Source: Bacteroidales bacterium (GTDB lineage Bacteria > Bacteroidota > Bacteroidia > Bacteroidales > Muribaculaceae). Taken from it: DNA of 58,905 nucleotides. Below, piece by piece: positions 17,815 to 27,486 of this stretch (position 1 is its first letter; every line of letters starts with the position of its first letter). Location of the stretch: the NCBI GenBank assembly GCA_020860445.1, contig JAJBUH010000251.1:1-58905 (forward strand). The letters run 5' to 3'. Both the position numbers and the translations under genes were made by a program. The notes beneath the pieces were generated by a model. That model was not told the origin of the DNA, ran no database searches, and saw nothing but the letters and a program-made list of their open reading frames with translations.

Positions 17815-19479
17815 TTACTGTTTCTTTGGGGAGAGCAGTTTCTGGTACTGGCCGGGGGTGGTAAACATCTCGATGGCCGCATCGACATCGAGGTCATCGC
17901 GTATGTCGCGCATCACCCGGTCGCCCTCGCTGTAATAGCGGGCCGAAATCTCTGAGTCGAGTATGCGCACCAGCTCTTTGCGGTTGTGGTCGAGATCGTG
18001 GTTGAGGTTGTGCTTGAGCAGCCCTTCGAGGATGTCAAACTGCGAGCCCACTGAGTCGGTCATGTATCCCTCGCTCTCAGCAGCCTCGCGCAGCATCTTG
18101 ATGCCGCTCTCGCACAGCTTGTCATACTGGAATCGGTCAGGGTCGATAAATGATTTGAAATCTTCAAATATCGAATCGGTAATCTCAAACTCAGTGGCTG
18201 GTGGCATGTTGTCGCCTTGGCGAGCGGCGAATCGGTTGGCATAGTCATAGCTCCATAGGTCGGCTACTACATTGTAGATTAGACGGTTGGCTTCGGGTTG
18301 TTCTACCTTGATATCCGGAGTGATGCCGCCACCATCACGGACTTCGCGTCCGGCGCGTGTCTGGTACACATTGGTCAGGCTGTCAGGGATGCGGGCTACC
18401 GAGCCGTCGGGATTGCGGTGGCTGTAGTCGATAGCCTGGATCAGTCGGCCTGAGGGAATATAATAGCGAGCCACAGTGAGCTTGAGCAGACCATCGTAGG
18501 GCAGAGGGCGCGATGATTGCACCAGGCCTTTGCCGTAGGAGCGTTCGCCGATGATGACGGCGCGGTCCAGGTCTTGGAGCGAACCAGATACTATTTCAGA
18601 TGCCGAAGCTGTGCCGCCGTTGACGAGTACTGCCAATGGTATCTCGGTGTCGATGGGCTGTTGGGTGGTCTTGTATGTCTTTTCGTTTGAGCTGTCGCGA
18701 TAGCGGGTGCTGACTACCTCGGTGCCTTTTGGCACGAAGAAGCCCACGATTTGCACGGCGCTCTCGAGCAGACCGCCGCCATTGTCGCGCAGGTCAAGCA
18801 CTACGCCTTTCAGGTCGGGATTTTTCTTGAGGGCGAGGAGGCCTTCCTTTACCCCGGCTGCGCTCTTCTCGTTAAATGTGGTCAGGCGTATGTAACCCAC
18901 GCCATCGCGGAGCATACCGTAGTAGGGGACAGGGTCGGTGCGGATGGTGCCGCGCACGATGTCGAAATCAAGGATAGAATCTTGCACGAATGGCCTCTTG
19001 ATGGTCAGATGCACATGGGTGCCAGCTTGGCCGCGCAGCCTCTTGCTGGCTTCGCTCGACGAGAAGCCGCGAGGCAAGGTGTCGCCATCGATAGCAATCA
19101 GCACATCACCATGTTTTACGCCGGCGGTGCGAGCTGGCGAACCCCATTGGGGCTCTGACAGCACCACTTGACCGTTGCGCTGCATGATATATGAGCCGAT
19201 GCCGCTAAATTCGCCGGAGCTGATTTGCGTCAAGGCTTCTTGTTCTTCGATGGGATAATACTCTGTATAAGGGTCAATCTGGCCCAGCATCGCGTCGATG
19301 GCGTTGCGGATGTCCTTGTTGCTATCAAGCGAATCGACATAGCTGGTCTGCAGCTCCTTGTAGATGGCGCTGAAAATATTCAGATTTTGTGCTACTTGCG
19401 TCTTGTTTCCCTTTTTGGCAAGGGCGATGGGCGCGGCCACTAAGGCCAGGGCCACAGCGAATGTCATGTATCTTTTCAT
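17815..19479 (-). CDS. S41-family C-terminal processing protease
   Basis: Periplasmic serine protease of the CtpA/Prc type that trims or degrades envelope proteins by their C-termini. The 554-aa protein has a signal peptide (1-21, ending ...IALAKK), a PDZ domain (about 80-165) with GSPARTAGVKHGDVLIAIDG, and the S41 peptidase domain with LDLRDNGGGLLESA near 229. The catalytic Ser lies in the ASASE motif near 292-294 and the general-base Lys is Lys317 in GERSYGKGLVQ. The C-terminal ~150 residues are helical and typical of Bacteroidetes members. It sits directly upstream of mfd on the same strand. Confidence 0.93.
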   Translation of the reverse strand: MKRYMTFAVALALVAAPIALAKKGNKTQVAQNLNIFSAIYKELQTSYVDSLDSNKDIRNAIDAMLGQIDPYTEYYPIEEQEALTQISSGEFSGIGSYIMQRNGQVVLSEPQWGSPARTAGVKHGDVLIAIDGDTLPRGFSSSEASKRLRGQAGTHVHLTIKRPFVQDSILDFDIVRGTIRTDPVPYYGMLRDGVGYIRLTTFNEKSAAGVKEGLLALKKNPDLKGVVLDLRDNGGGLLESAVQIVGFFVPKGTEVVSTRYRDSSNEKTYKTTQQPIDTEIPLAVLVNGGTASASEIVSGSLQDLDRAVIIGERSYGKGLVQSSRPLPYDGLLKLTVARYYIPSGRLIQAIDYSHRNPDGSVARIPDSLTNVYQTRAGREVRDGGGITPDIKVEQPEANRLIYNVVADLWSYDYANRFAARQGDNMPPATEFEITDSIFEDFKSFIDPDRFQYDKLCESGIKMLREAAESEGYMTDSVGSQFDILEGLLKHNLNHDLDHNRKELVRILDSEISARYYSEGDRVMRDIRDDLDVDAAIEMFTTPGQYQKLLSPKKQ

Positions 19480-19630
19480 TGGGGCGTCATAATTTAGCTT
19501 GTAAAATTACAAAAAATCCGCGTACCGACAATACGGCTCGCTTTTTTATAAACAAATTTTGCACCACAAATGCTGAAAATGGCGATATATTTTGATTGAA
19601 TTATATGATGTGAGGTTGTAATATTTTATG

Positions 19631-19638
19631 TATCTTTG
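19631..19638 (+). promoter_or_regulatory. possible -7 box upstream of the GH43 gene
   Basis: TATCTTTG matches TAnnTTTG, but lies 256 bp before the ATG. The repeat at 19679-19836 would fall in the leader. Confidence 0.35.
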
Positions 19639-19678
19639 CGTAAAATTAAATAAAGGTTCAATGTGAAATTAAGTTTAA

Positions 19679-19836
19679 CACGGAGTACACTGAGGTTCAC
19701 TGAGTCCACGGAGGTTTCCCTTTACCTAGTCTGTTTGCGCTCCGGATTCGGTCGGGGAGGCGGCAATGCCGCAACAGAGGACACTGAGCGCGAGGACAAG
19801 CTGAGGACTTAGTGTCACTCTGTGTCCTCCGTGTTA
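19679..19836. repeat. imperfect inverted/direct repeat spacer upstream of GH43
   Basis: TTAACACGGAG near 19675 is complementary to CTCCGTGTTAA near 19828, and several CACTGAG/CACGGAG-like units lie between, with a GC-rich hairpin GGCGGCAATGCCGC. It explains most of the 414-bp gap 19480-19893, where no gene is seen. Confidence 0.6.
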
Positions 19837-19893
19837 AATCACTTCAAAGTTAAGAAAATTAAAATTATACCAATCATCAATACCTGAATTAAA

Positions 19894-20859
19894 ATGAAAA
19901 AAGCAATTATTGTAGCGAGCGCTGCGATGCTGGCCGCAGGAGCGGCCCAGGCGGCAAGCCAAGAGCCCTATGTGGGGTATCTCTTCAGCTATTTCACCGG
20001 CAACCATATCGATGAGGAGGCTATCTGCTTTGCCACAAGCCCCGACGGTTACAACTTCAAGGCCCTCAACGGAGGCAAGCCCGTGCTTGATTCCAAGCAA
20101 ATCAGCAGCACTGGCGGCATGCGCGACCCGCATATCCTGCGCGCCGAACAGGACTCAGTGTTCTACATGGTGGCCACCGACATGGTGTCAGACAATGGCT
20201 GGGACTCAAACCGCGCCATGGTGCTGATGCGCAGTGACAACCTGGTCGACTGGACTTCGGCCGTGGTGAATATGCAGAAGAAATATAAGGGGCAGGAGAA
20301 GCTCAAGCGCGTATGGGCACCGCAGACCATCTTCGACCCGGAGGCGCAGAAATACATGATTTATTGGTCGATGCAGTATGCCGATGGGCCCGACATCATC
20401 TATTACGCTTACGCTAACCCCGAGTTTACGGATATCGAGGGCGAACCCAAGCCATTGTTCTTGCCCCAGGATGGCAAGTCGTGCATCGACGGCGATATTG
20501 TGTATCGCGATGGCACATATTATATGTTCTACAAGACCGAGGGCCACGGCAATGGCATACGCGTAGCCAAGACTCACTCGCTCACCTCGGGCCAGTGGGA
20601 GGAGAATCCCGAGTACAAGCAGCAGACAGCCGAGGCTGTCGAGGGTGCCGGAACCTTCAAACTCATAGGACAAGACAAGTACATCCTGATGTACGATGTG
20701 TATATGAAGGGCGGTTATGAATTTACCGAGACCACCGATTTTGAGAATTTCTCGGTCGTCAATGATGCCATCAGCATGGATTTCCATCCCCGTCACGGCA
20801 CCGTCATCCCAGTAACCCAATCCGAGTTGGATCGCCTGAACGCCCGCTTCGGAAAGTAA
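19894..20859 (+). CDS. GH43-family glycosidase
   Basis: Secreted five-bladed-propeller glycosidase, most likely an alpha-L-arabinofuranosidase, beta-xylosidase or beta-galactosidase acting on oligosaccharides in the periplasm. The 321-aa protein has a clear signal peptide (1-21, AQA|AS). Candidate active-site acids are Asp78 in MRDPHIL, an Asp in CIDGDIV (198-201) and Glu250 in VEGAGTF. The VWAPQTIF motif (140-147) is the family blade motif, with Gln where Asp or Glu is more usual. Only the catalytic domain is present. It converges on the GH30 end of the SusC/D operon across a 42-bp-arm palindrome, so it is linked to the locus but transcribed separately. The exact subfamily is not assigned. 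Confidence 0.85.
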   Translation: MKKAIIVASAAMLAAGAAQAASQEPYVGYLFSYFTGNHIDEEAICFATSPDGYNFKALNGGKPVLDSKQISSTGGMRDPHILRAEQDSVFYMVATDMVSDNGWDSNRAMVLMRSDNLVDWTSAVVNMQKKYKGQEKLKRVWAPQTIFDPEAQKYMIYWSMQYADGPDIIYYAYANPEFTDIEGEPKPLFLPQDGKSCIDGDIVYRDGTYYMFYKTEGHGNGIRVAKTHSLTSGQWEENPEYKQQTAEAVEGAGTFKLIGQDKYILMYDVYMKGGYEFTETTDFENFSVVNDAISMDFHPRHGTVIPVTQSELDRLNARFGK

Positions 20860-20870
20860 TACGTAACATG

Positions 20871-20965
20871 AATCGCCTCGGAGAGGCGGTATTTGGTTAA
20901 CCCCACCCAACAGAGGGAAGCGATGTTGGGTGGGGTTAACCAAATGCCGCCTCTCCGAGGCGATT
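20871..20965. repeat. 42-bp-arm palindrome between convergent genes
   Basis: Arms 20871-20912 and 20924-20965 are complementary with one mismatch that is a G-U pair in RNA. The loop is 11 nt. The arms contain GGTTAACCCCACC, which recalls GTTAACCCC in the nested repeat at 13073-13317. It probably ends the GH43 transcript, but no T-run follows. Confidence 0.9.
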
Positions 20966-21004
20966 AGGACTTTGCTGAATTGAGAGGCTCAACAATTAGG
21001 CAAT

Positions 21005-21040
21005 AAAAAAGCCCCGCGTCATCACGACGAAGGGCTCCAG
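21005..21040 (-). terminator. intrinsic terminator of the SusC/D-GH30 operon
   Basis: Read on the minus strand, a GAGCCC...GGGGCT stem is followed by TTTTTTATTG. It lies 16 bp after the GH30 stop. Confidence 0.75.
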
Positions 21041-21055
21041 TCTGAAATCACTAAC

Positions 21056-22750
21056 TTAATTGAGAGTATAAACAACTGTTGTAACCGAGGATGGTTCAAG
21101 CACCACTCTGTAGTCTACGTTCCACTCTTCACCTTCGAGATTCTTGGAGGCGGTGGTCGTGTAGCGCATAATCTTGGTTGGCGTTGATGGCCAGTTCCCG
21201 TACTCGATATTGAGCTTTACGCCCTTCTCGGCATTGCGGTTGGTGTAGACGCAGACGAGCTCATTGCCGTCAGGCGAAATCCAAGCATCGCCGAAGAAAT
21301 ATGACGAGTCGATTACGTTCAGGTCGACGCGGGTGTATCCTGGGCGGACAAAGCGGCTGTAATTGCCCAGCACCCATAGTGTGCGGAAGGCTTCGACGGT
21401 TCCTTCTGCTGTAAAGTCATTGCTGTAGTTGCCACCGGCGGGCACGCAGTTGATGAGCATGAAGCGGTCCATTTGGCTCCAGCGCTCTACCGACATGGCT
21501 GTCCAGTAGTGCCAAGCTGTTACGCCAGCCTTGACAAAGTCGTTGTGGATCACCATGGCCATCCATTGGGCGATGTCCCAATAGTTGCTCTCCTCAGTGC
21601 CTTCCTCATACTGGCTGTTGCCATTTACGAGGAGCGACCACTCGGTTTGCCACAGCTTAACGCCGTATTGTGCGGCTGCGTTGGCAGCGGTTTCGCGCAC
21701 GGTGCGCATGCCGTCCCACGAGCCATCGGTGTAGTAGCTGTGTACGCTCAAATTGTCAACGCGGGTAAGGTCGCCAATGTAAGCGTCATCGCCGGGGGTG
21801 AAGAAATGCTCAAGAGTCTTCTCGTGATCGTCGCTGCCGCTATAGAGGCAATCCCATGCTCCAGCCTCGCCGAGCGAGATCTGAGTGGGGATGCCTTTAT
21901 CTATGAGGGCGGATTCCAATTTGCGAGCTATATTGGCAACTTGGTAGTTTCTCCAAGTGCAACCCTCTTGAGAATTGCCTTCCCAGTCGTACTGTGGTTC
22001 ATTAACGGGTGAGATGTGGCTAATATTGTAACCTTCGTTAACAAAATGTTGTGCCACGGTTGCCATATAATCTGCAAATGCGGGATAATCCTCATCTTTG
22101 ATATTGGCATTGGGGTAATAGTAGTTTGTGCCGAGACCATTCCTGGTAAGTTGCACAATCGGAGAATTGCTGAAGAGTACGAAATTTTCTACTCCGTAAT
22201 TCTTAGCTTGCTCTAAGAAATAGCGTTGGCCTGGACATTTAGTCCAATCATAGTTGAACGAGCCATCGCTATTGACCGAGCTGATGAAGTTAGGCATGCG
22301 ATTGTTGGCATTGTCGCTACTGATGCCGCTGTCATCGCCGAGCTCCTCGGTACCAGCACCCAGGTTGAAGCGCCAGGTGCTGAGGCCGATGCCCTTAGGC
22401 TGGTTGTTGACGATTTCGGTCGAGAAGAGCCATTCGGCCATCTGGCCGCGGGTCGAGGTCCAGTATTCTCCCAGCTTGTTGGGAAGCCAGCAGTCGCTGG
22501 CGCCAATACCCTCGCAAGTCTGGTAGCGGGTGTTGAAATCGATCTTGGTAGTCTTGCCCATAGTCTCGAAGCTATAGGTAGGCTCTACGATATCAGGGTC
22601 TGTTATGGGGTCAGTGACCTCTTCCTCTTCGCCGTCGAGCCAATATGTGAAATCCTCGTCATCATCGTCGCATGCTGTGAGCACGCTCATCGAGAGAGCC
22701 AAGGCCACGGCTGCGGCGCAATTGGTGAATATTCTATATTTCGTTTTCAT
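21056..22750 (-). CDS. GH30-family surface lipoprotein glycosidase
   Basis: Surface-exposed endo- or exo-glycosidase of GH30; beta-1,6-galactanase, xylanase and beta-glucanase are all known in the family. The 564-aa protein is a lipoprotein (LTAC with Cys27) followed by the acidic DDDDED surface-export signal of Bacteroidetes. The (beta/alpha)8 domain has the acid/base Glu252 in SPVNEPQYDW and the nucleophile Glu371 in LWQTEWSLL. A C-terminal beta domain (about 460-564) completes the standard GH30 fold. It is the last gene of the operon, 12 bp after the SusD gene, so it is probably the outer-surface enzyme that cuts polymer for SusC/D. Endo-beta-1,6-galactanase is plausible given the galactanase and glucuronidase genes in the window, but not shown. 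Confidence 0.88.
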   Translation of the reverse strand: MKTKYRIFTNCAAAVALALSMSVLTACDDDDEDFTYWLDGEEEEVTDPITDPDIVEPTYSFETMGKTTKIDFNTRYQTCEGIGASDCWLPNKLGEYWTSTRGQMAEWLFSTEIVNNQPKGIGLSTWRFNLGAGTEELGDDSGISSDNANNRMPNFISSVNSDGSFNYDWTKCPGQRYFLEQAKNYGVENFVLFSNSPIVQLTRNGLGTNYYYPNANIKDEDYPAFADYMATVAQHFVNEGYNISHISPVNEPQYDWEGNSQEGCTWRNYQVANIARKLESALIDKGIPTQISLGEAGAWDCLYSGSDDHEKTLEHFFTPGDDAYIGDLTRVDNLSVHSYYTDGSWDGMRTVRETAANAAAQYGVKLWQTEWSLLVNGNSQYEEGTEESNYWDIAQWMAMVIHNDFVKAGVTAWHYWTAMSVERWSQMDRFMLINCVPAGGNYSNDFTAEGTVEAFRTLWVLGNYSRFVRPGYTRVDLNVIDSSYFFGDAWISPDGNELVCVYTNRNAEKGVKLNIEYGNWPSTPTKIMRYTTTASKNLEGEEWNVDYRVVLEPSSVTTVVYTLN

Positions 22751-22762
22751 TGTCAGCAGGTG

Positions 22763-24433
22763 TTAGAAGTTATCATTCTGCTTGATTGAACCGTTGGATT
22801 GCTGCACTTCGTAGGTCGGGATTGGGAACAGCAGGTCGCGGTCGGCGCGGAAGCCCGAGCCCTTGGCGGTGCTGCTCTCTACCTGGTTATAAGCCTCGTA
22901 CGGGTCGCTCATGGTAGCATTGTACTTAACGAATGTACCATTCGAGCCCATGATTTGCGAAATCACGCGGTCGGTTGAGCCGTTAACTCTCCAGCGACGG
23001 ATGTCGTAGATGCGGTTGCCCTCGAAGCAGAGCTCAAGACGGCGTTCGGTACGGATAGCTTCGCGCAGTTCGTTGCCCGAGGTGATCACATTGTCAAGAC
23101 CCACGCGGTTGCGCACCATGTTGAGGTATGTGCGAGCCGAGCCGTCGTTGCCGCTCTCGTTGTAAGCCTCAGCGGCCATCAACAGCACGTCGCTGTAGCG
23201 CAAGATGCGGTAGTTTTGTGGCACTTTGTCGGTATTGTACACTTCAGGACGGTCAGCCAGAGGAATAAAGAACTTGCGCATTATGCGAGCGCTTTTGTGT
23301 TGGTCGGGACGGATGATGTAGCTCTGCGAGGCATCAAATCCAAATTCTGATTCCCAAGCGGCGATATTTGCAGCACTGATGTTGTCGTTGTTAGCAATGA
23401 ACTCGTCAAATTGGTCTTCACCAGCGATTTCGGTGCAGCCGCATTTGATGATGCTCCAGCGCAGGCGCTCGGTGTCGCCAGCAGCGATGAACGCATTCTC
23501 AAGGTCGGATGTGGGTTGGAACCAACTCCATCCGTCGCCAGGGCCGTTACGAGCACCGGTGAAGGTCGGAATTGAAGAGCCGAGGCTGTAGGTTGCATCG
23601 TAGATAAATTGCACTTCGAAGATGCCTTCGCGCGAATTGTTGCCAGCGATTGACCAGCAGTCGCCATAGTTGGCGTTGAGCGAATATTCGCCTGAATCGA
23701 TGATCTTTTGGCAAGTGGCAGCGCAGGCAGCCCACTTCTCTTGATAGAGCTGAGCCTTGGCGAGGATGCCGAGAGCGGCGCCGCGGGTAGCACGGCCCAT
23801 GTCGCTCGAGCTGTATTCGCTGCGCTCAGGCAAGTGAGCGGCAGCCCATTCGAGCTCTTCCTCGATGAATTCGTAGATTTTACTTTGGTCGGTACGGGTG
23901 ATGCCTTCGAGCTCGCTCGGCATAGCAAACGAGGTGATGAAGGGCAGAGCGCCAAAGTTCTTGGTCAGGTCGAAATAATAGTAAGCTCGGAGGAAGCGGA
24001 GCTCAGCCTCATACTGGTTGGTAATGCTCTCGTCAAGATCGCTCTCTTGGATGCGAGCAATACCCACATTGCAGTTGAGGATGCCCTTGTAGCGATATTG
24101 CCAGAAGTTGCTGATTTCGCCCACTTGGGCTTGAGTGTCGCGGAACTCTGAGATAGCGTAGAAGTCGCAGTCCTGAGATGTATTGCCGGCCCAGAGGTCA
24201 TCGCTGGCTACGTCGAAGATAAACCAGGGATATTCGATCTGCCACCAGCCGAAGAATGTGAGGTTGTTGTAGCAGCCCACGGTGTAATTGGCGATCTCCT
24301 CCTCAGTCTGGAAGTATGTGTCGAGGTTCTCCACACCGCGAGCGTCCTCAGTGAGGAAGTCGTCGCAGGAGGTGAGCATTCCTCCGCACAGAGCCACGCC
24401 AATGGCTGCCAACGTATATTTGATGTGTTTCAT
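22763..24433 (-). CDS. SusD/RagB-family glycan-binding lipoprotein
   Basis: Outer-membrane lipoprotein that binds oligosaccharide and forms a lid on the SusC transporter. The 556-aa protein has a lipobox (MLTSC, Cys23), the N-terminal SusD-like domain with TDQSKIYEFIEEELEWA near 185, and the C-terminal RagB/SusD domain with the conserved YNTDKVPQNYRILRYSDVLLMAAEAYNE stretch and the end motif LLFPIPTYEVQQS. Start and length are standard. It follows the SusC gene after 14 bp. Confidence 0.95.
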   Translation of the reverse strand: MKHIKYTLAAIGVALCGGMLTSCDDFLTEDARGVENLDTYFQTEEEIANYTVGCYNNLTFFGWWQIEYPWFIFDVASDDLWAGNTSQDCDFYAISEFRDTQAQVGEISNFWQYRYKGILNCNVGIARIQESDLDESITNQYEAELRFLRAYYYFDLTKNFGALPFITSFAMPSELEGITRTDQSKIYEFIEEELEWAAAHLPERSEYSSSDMGRATRGAALGILAKAQLYQEKWAACAATCQKIIDSGEYSLNANYGDCWSIAGNNSREGIFEVQFIYDATYSLGSSIPTFTGARNGPGDGWSWFQPTSDLENAFIAAGDTERLRWSIIKCGCTEIAGEDQFDEFIANNDNISAANIAAWESEFGFDASQSYIIRPDQHKSARIMRKFFIPLADRPEVYNTDKVPQNYRILRYSDVLLMAAEAYNESGNDGSARTYLNMVRNRVGLDNVITSGNELREAIRTERRLELCFEGNRIYDIRRWRVNGSTDRVISQIMGSNGTFVKYNATMSDPYEAYNQVESSTAKGSGFRADRDLLFPIPTYEVQQSNGSIKQNDNF

Positions 24434-24447
24434 CGTGAGTCAGTGTT

Positions 24448-27400
24448 TTAGAATTTGAAGTCGAGGCCGAAGAGATAAGTGCGCGGAGCCGGTGTGCCGT
24501 AGTTGTCGATACCGGTTTCAAGCACGCCGCCGTCGTATTGCGGACGCTCTGGGTCAAGACCTGAATAACCAGTGATGGTGAAGAGGTTCTGAGCCGAAGC
24601 GTAGAGGCGTACTGTGCAGTTGCGGGTGAGCCACTTAGGCAGAGTGTAACCGATTGTGAGCAGCTTGCAGCGGAAGTAGCTGCCATCCTCTACATAGAAG
24701 CTCGATACTTTGCCCCAGTTGTTGTTGAGGTCAGAAGCCGACAGGCGAGGATATTCTGCATCGCGATTGTCCTCACGCCAGCTAGAATCATAAGTACCAG
24801 CGAAAACGTTGCTGCCATCGAGGCCTGAATAGCGCTTCTTGGTCATGTTGAACACATCGTTGCCGAATGTGCCATAGAAGTTGGCTGTGAGGTCAAAGTT
24901 CTTGTATCCGAAGCTCATGTTGAGACCCATTGTCAGGTCTGGATAGGGGTTGCCGATGAATGTCTTATCGTTCTCATCGAGCACACCATCATGGTTGAGG
25001 TCGGCAAAGATGAGGTCGCCAGGTTGTGCGCTTGGCTGCAGCAAGTTGCCATTTTCATCGCTGTGAGCGTAGATCTGGCTCCAGCTCTGGAAGATGCCGA
25101 GGCATTGGTAACCGTAGAAACGTCCGATCAAAGCTCCATCATAGCTGCGGGTGAGCGAGCCATCGTTGAGGTAACCGCCAGCGGCATCAACTGGGCCTTC
25201 GCCGGTGAACTTGATGGCCTTATTCCTTACGCCTGATAGTTGTACGCCGATGTCATAGCGGAAGTCGCTAGTCTGATCGCGCCAGTTGACTGCCAATTCC
25301 CAACCTGTAGCCTTCATCGAACCGATGTTTGCCATAAGCTGAGCGTTCCATGCGGGGAAGCCCGAAGCGAGGATGTTCTGCTTAGCGTAGAGCATGTCGT
25401 GCGACTTCTTGACATAGAAATCAGCAGTTACGCTCAGTCGGCTATTGAGAGCCAACAGGTCCATACCGATATCGTAGTCTTCGACGGTCTCCCATTTCAG
25501 CGAGGTGTTGCCCACGGTGCCGATTGCAACGCCCGGTACGCGCTCACCGCCGTATACATAGTCGCTTGAGGTAAGCTGCGACATGTAAGCGCCGTTGCTG
25601 ATAGCTTGGTTGCCTACTTTACCCCAGCCGAGGCGGAGTTTCCAGTCGTTCATCCAAGTCCAGTTGTGGGCGAAGTTCTCTTGAGCGATACGCCAAGCCA
25701 ATGATACTGAGGGGAATGTTGCCCACTTAGAGCCAGAGGGGAAGCGTGAACTACCGTCAGAACGGACTGAAGCAGTCAGGTAGTAGCGGCCATCATAGTT
25801 GTACATTACGCGGCCCAGCACAGATGCGAGGGTGTTGAACTCAGTTTCGCTCGAAGCCTCTTGGTCGCCAGTACCGGCGCTAACCTCGTGGAGCAGTTCG
25901 CTCTCGCCGGGGATGTCCTTGCGCTGTCCCCAAAGTTTGTAGTACGCATAGCGCTCTGCGGTGAAACCACCCATCACAGTCACGTTGTGTACCTTGTTGA
26001 AGGTCTCCATAAAGGTGATGGTATTGGTCCAGCTCCAGTCGCACCATTCCTTATAGTGGCGCTCCTGCTTGTTTTCGTCACTCTTTTCGAGAGCATCGAT
26101 CCAGAAGAGCGGGGTGTAAGCGTCGTAGCGTTCAAACTGTACGTTAGCGCCAAATTGGGTGCGGAGCACGAGTTGGTCGATAGGTTTGATTTGCAGATAG
26201 GGGCTCATCAAGAACTCCATCTTGCGGCTGAAGTCGTTGCCGCCGCGAGATACGCTGGCCACGGGGTTCCATTCTTGGTTGTTGTAGCTGCGCTGGTAGC
26301 CCTGCTCGGGGTCATTGTTGATGTAGATGGGGGTAGTGGGATCCATCGACATACAGGCAGAAATCAGGCGGGGGCTATTCTCCCATTGCTCCATGGTTGG
26401 GGCCATTTCAACGCCGAATTGCACGTATTTCACGGGATTCCAGTCAACGTTGAGACGCATATTGAGCTTATCCCAGTAGCCGACATCGTATTGCGATTCG
26501 TTGCGATAGTAGCCAACCGAGAAATTGTAGGTCATGGTCTCAGAGCCACCGCTTACGCCGAGGGTATAGTTCTGCACAAGAGCGGTCTTGTGGATTGTCT
26601 CATCCCACCAATCGGTGCCTTCAGCGTCGGTGACATTGTCTTTTCCTACCCAAGCAGCCACGCGGCCGTCGTTGGTGTAGCGAGCCTTGAAGACCTTTTC
26701 GTATTCGCTGGCCTTGGCGATGTCAGGCTTGGAGATAGTCTTGAAGCCAACCGAGGCAGAGAAGCTTACGCTGGTCTTGCCAGCCACGCCCTTCTTGGTG
26801 GTGATAAGGATTACACCATTAGAACCACGGGTACCGTAGATAGCCGTAGCGGATGCGTCCTTGAGGACCTCCATCGATTCGATATCGTTGGTGTTGAGGA
26901 AGTTGATGTTGTCGCCCACGGGCATGCCATCAACCACGTAGAGAGGATCAGAACCGTTGACGGTGGTAATACCTCGGATTTGCACCTTAGGCTTGTCGCC
27001 CGGATTACCGCCAGTCGAGATTTGCACACCGCTGACCTTGCCTTGCAGAGCGTCCATAGCGTTGCCGGTCTGCATCTCGGTGATTTGCTTGCCTTTTACG
27101 GTCGAGATTGAGCTGGTAAGGTCGCTCTTCTTAACTGTACCGTAACCGATCACCACGAGCTCCTCGAGTTGAGCTGAGCTGTCACTGAGCACGATGTCGA
27201 TTTCGGTGCGGCCTTTCACGGGCACTTCCTGCTCGTTGAATCCCACGTAGCTCACTACCAGTATAGCATCAGTGGGGATGTTGGCTATGCGGTAGTTGCC
27301 GTCGATGTCGGTGTTGACACCCATAGTGGTGTCCTTCACCCTTACAGAGGCGCCAATCAGGGGCTCGCCATCAGAGGCTCCGGTCACTACGCCGGTCACT

Positions 27401-27471
27401 GTGACAGTTTCCTGCGAGTATCCGAGCAAGGCGAGCAGCGCCAAGCATATTGTTATGATATGTCGTTTCAT
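24448..27471 (-). CDS. SusC/RagA-family TonB-dependent transporter
   Basis: Outer-membrane TonB-dependent beta-barrel that imports oligosaccharides together with the downstream SusD partner. The 1007-aa protein has a signal peptide (about 1-19), a carboxypeptidase-D-like regulatory domain (about 22-105, VTGVVTGASDGEPLIGASVRV), the LVVIGYGT motif near 105, a plug domain with VRGI...LYVVDGMPV, and the barrel ending in the aromatic LFGLDFKF. Length is typical and the frame is unbroken over 3 kb. In this operon it lies downstream of two SusE/F-like genes, whereas SusC is normally first. Confidence 0.96.
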   Translation of the reverse strand: MKRHIITICLALLALLGYSQETVTVTGVVTGASDGEPLIGASVRVKDTTMGVNTDIDGNYRIANIPTDAILVVSYVGFNEQEVPVKGRTEIDIVLSDSSAQLEELVVIGYGTVKKSDLTSSISTVKGKQITEMQTGNAMDALQGKVSGVQISTGGNPGDKPKVQIRGITTVNGSDPLYVVDGMPVGDNINFLNTNDIESMEVLKDASATAIYGTRGSNGVILITTKKGVAGKTSVSFSASVGFKTISKPDIAKASEYEKVFKARYTNDGRVAAWVGKDNVTDAEGTDWWDETIHKTALVQNYTLGVSGGSETMTYNFSVGYYRNESQYDVGYWDKLNMRLNVDWNPVKYVQFGVEMAPTMEQWENSPRLISACMSMDPTTPIYINNDPEQGYQRSYNNQEWNPVASVSRGGNDFSRKMEFLMSPYLQIKPIDQLVLRTQFGANVQFERYDAYTPLFWIDALEKSDENKQERHYKEWCDWSWTNTITFMETFNKVHNVTVMGGFTAERYAYYKLWGQRKDIPGESELLHEVSAGTGDQEASSETEFNTLASVLGRVMYNYDGRYYLTASVRSDGSSRFPSGSKWATFPSVSLAWRIAQENFAHNWTWMNDWKLRLGWGKVGNQAISNGAYMSQLTSSDYVYGGERVPGVAIGTVGNTSLKWETVEDYDIGMDLLALNSRLSVTADFYVKKSHDMLYAKQNILASGFPAWNAQLMANIGSMKATGWELAVNWRDQTSDFRYDIGVQLSGVRNKAIKFTGEGPVDAAGGYLNDGSLTRSYDGALIGRFYGYQCLGIFQSWSQIYAHSDENGNLLQPSAQPGDLIFADLNHDGVLDENDKTFIGNPYPDLTMGLNMSFGYKNFDLTANFYGTFGNDVFNMTKKRYSGLDGSNVFAGTYDSSWREDNRDAEYPRLSASDLNNNWGKVSSFYVEDGSYFRCKLLTIGYTLPKWLTRNCTVRLYASAQNLFTITGYSGLDPERPQYDGGVLETGIDNYGTPAPRTYLFGLDFKF

Positions 27472-27486
27472 TGCTATTGCAGTTTA

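Noticed and set aside
25861-27111. A 416-codon open frame on the plus strand inside the SusC gene.
   Set aside because: It is antisense to a well-supported SusC gene. Its length reflects codon bias, and the product has no family features.
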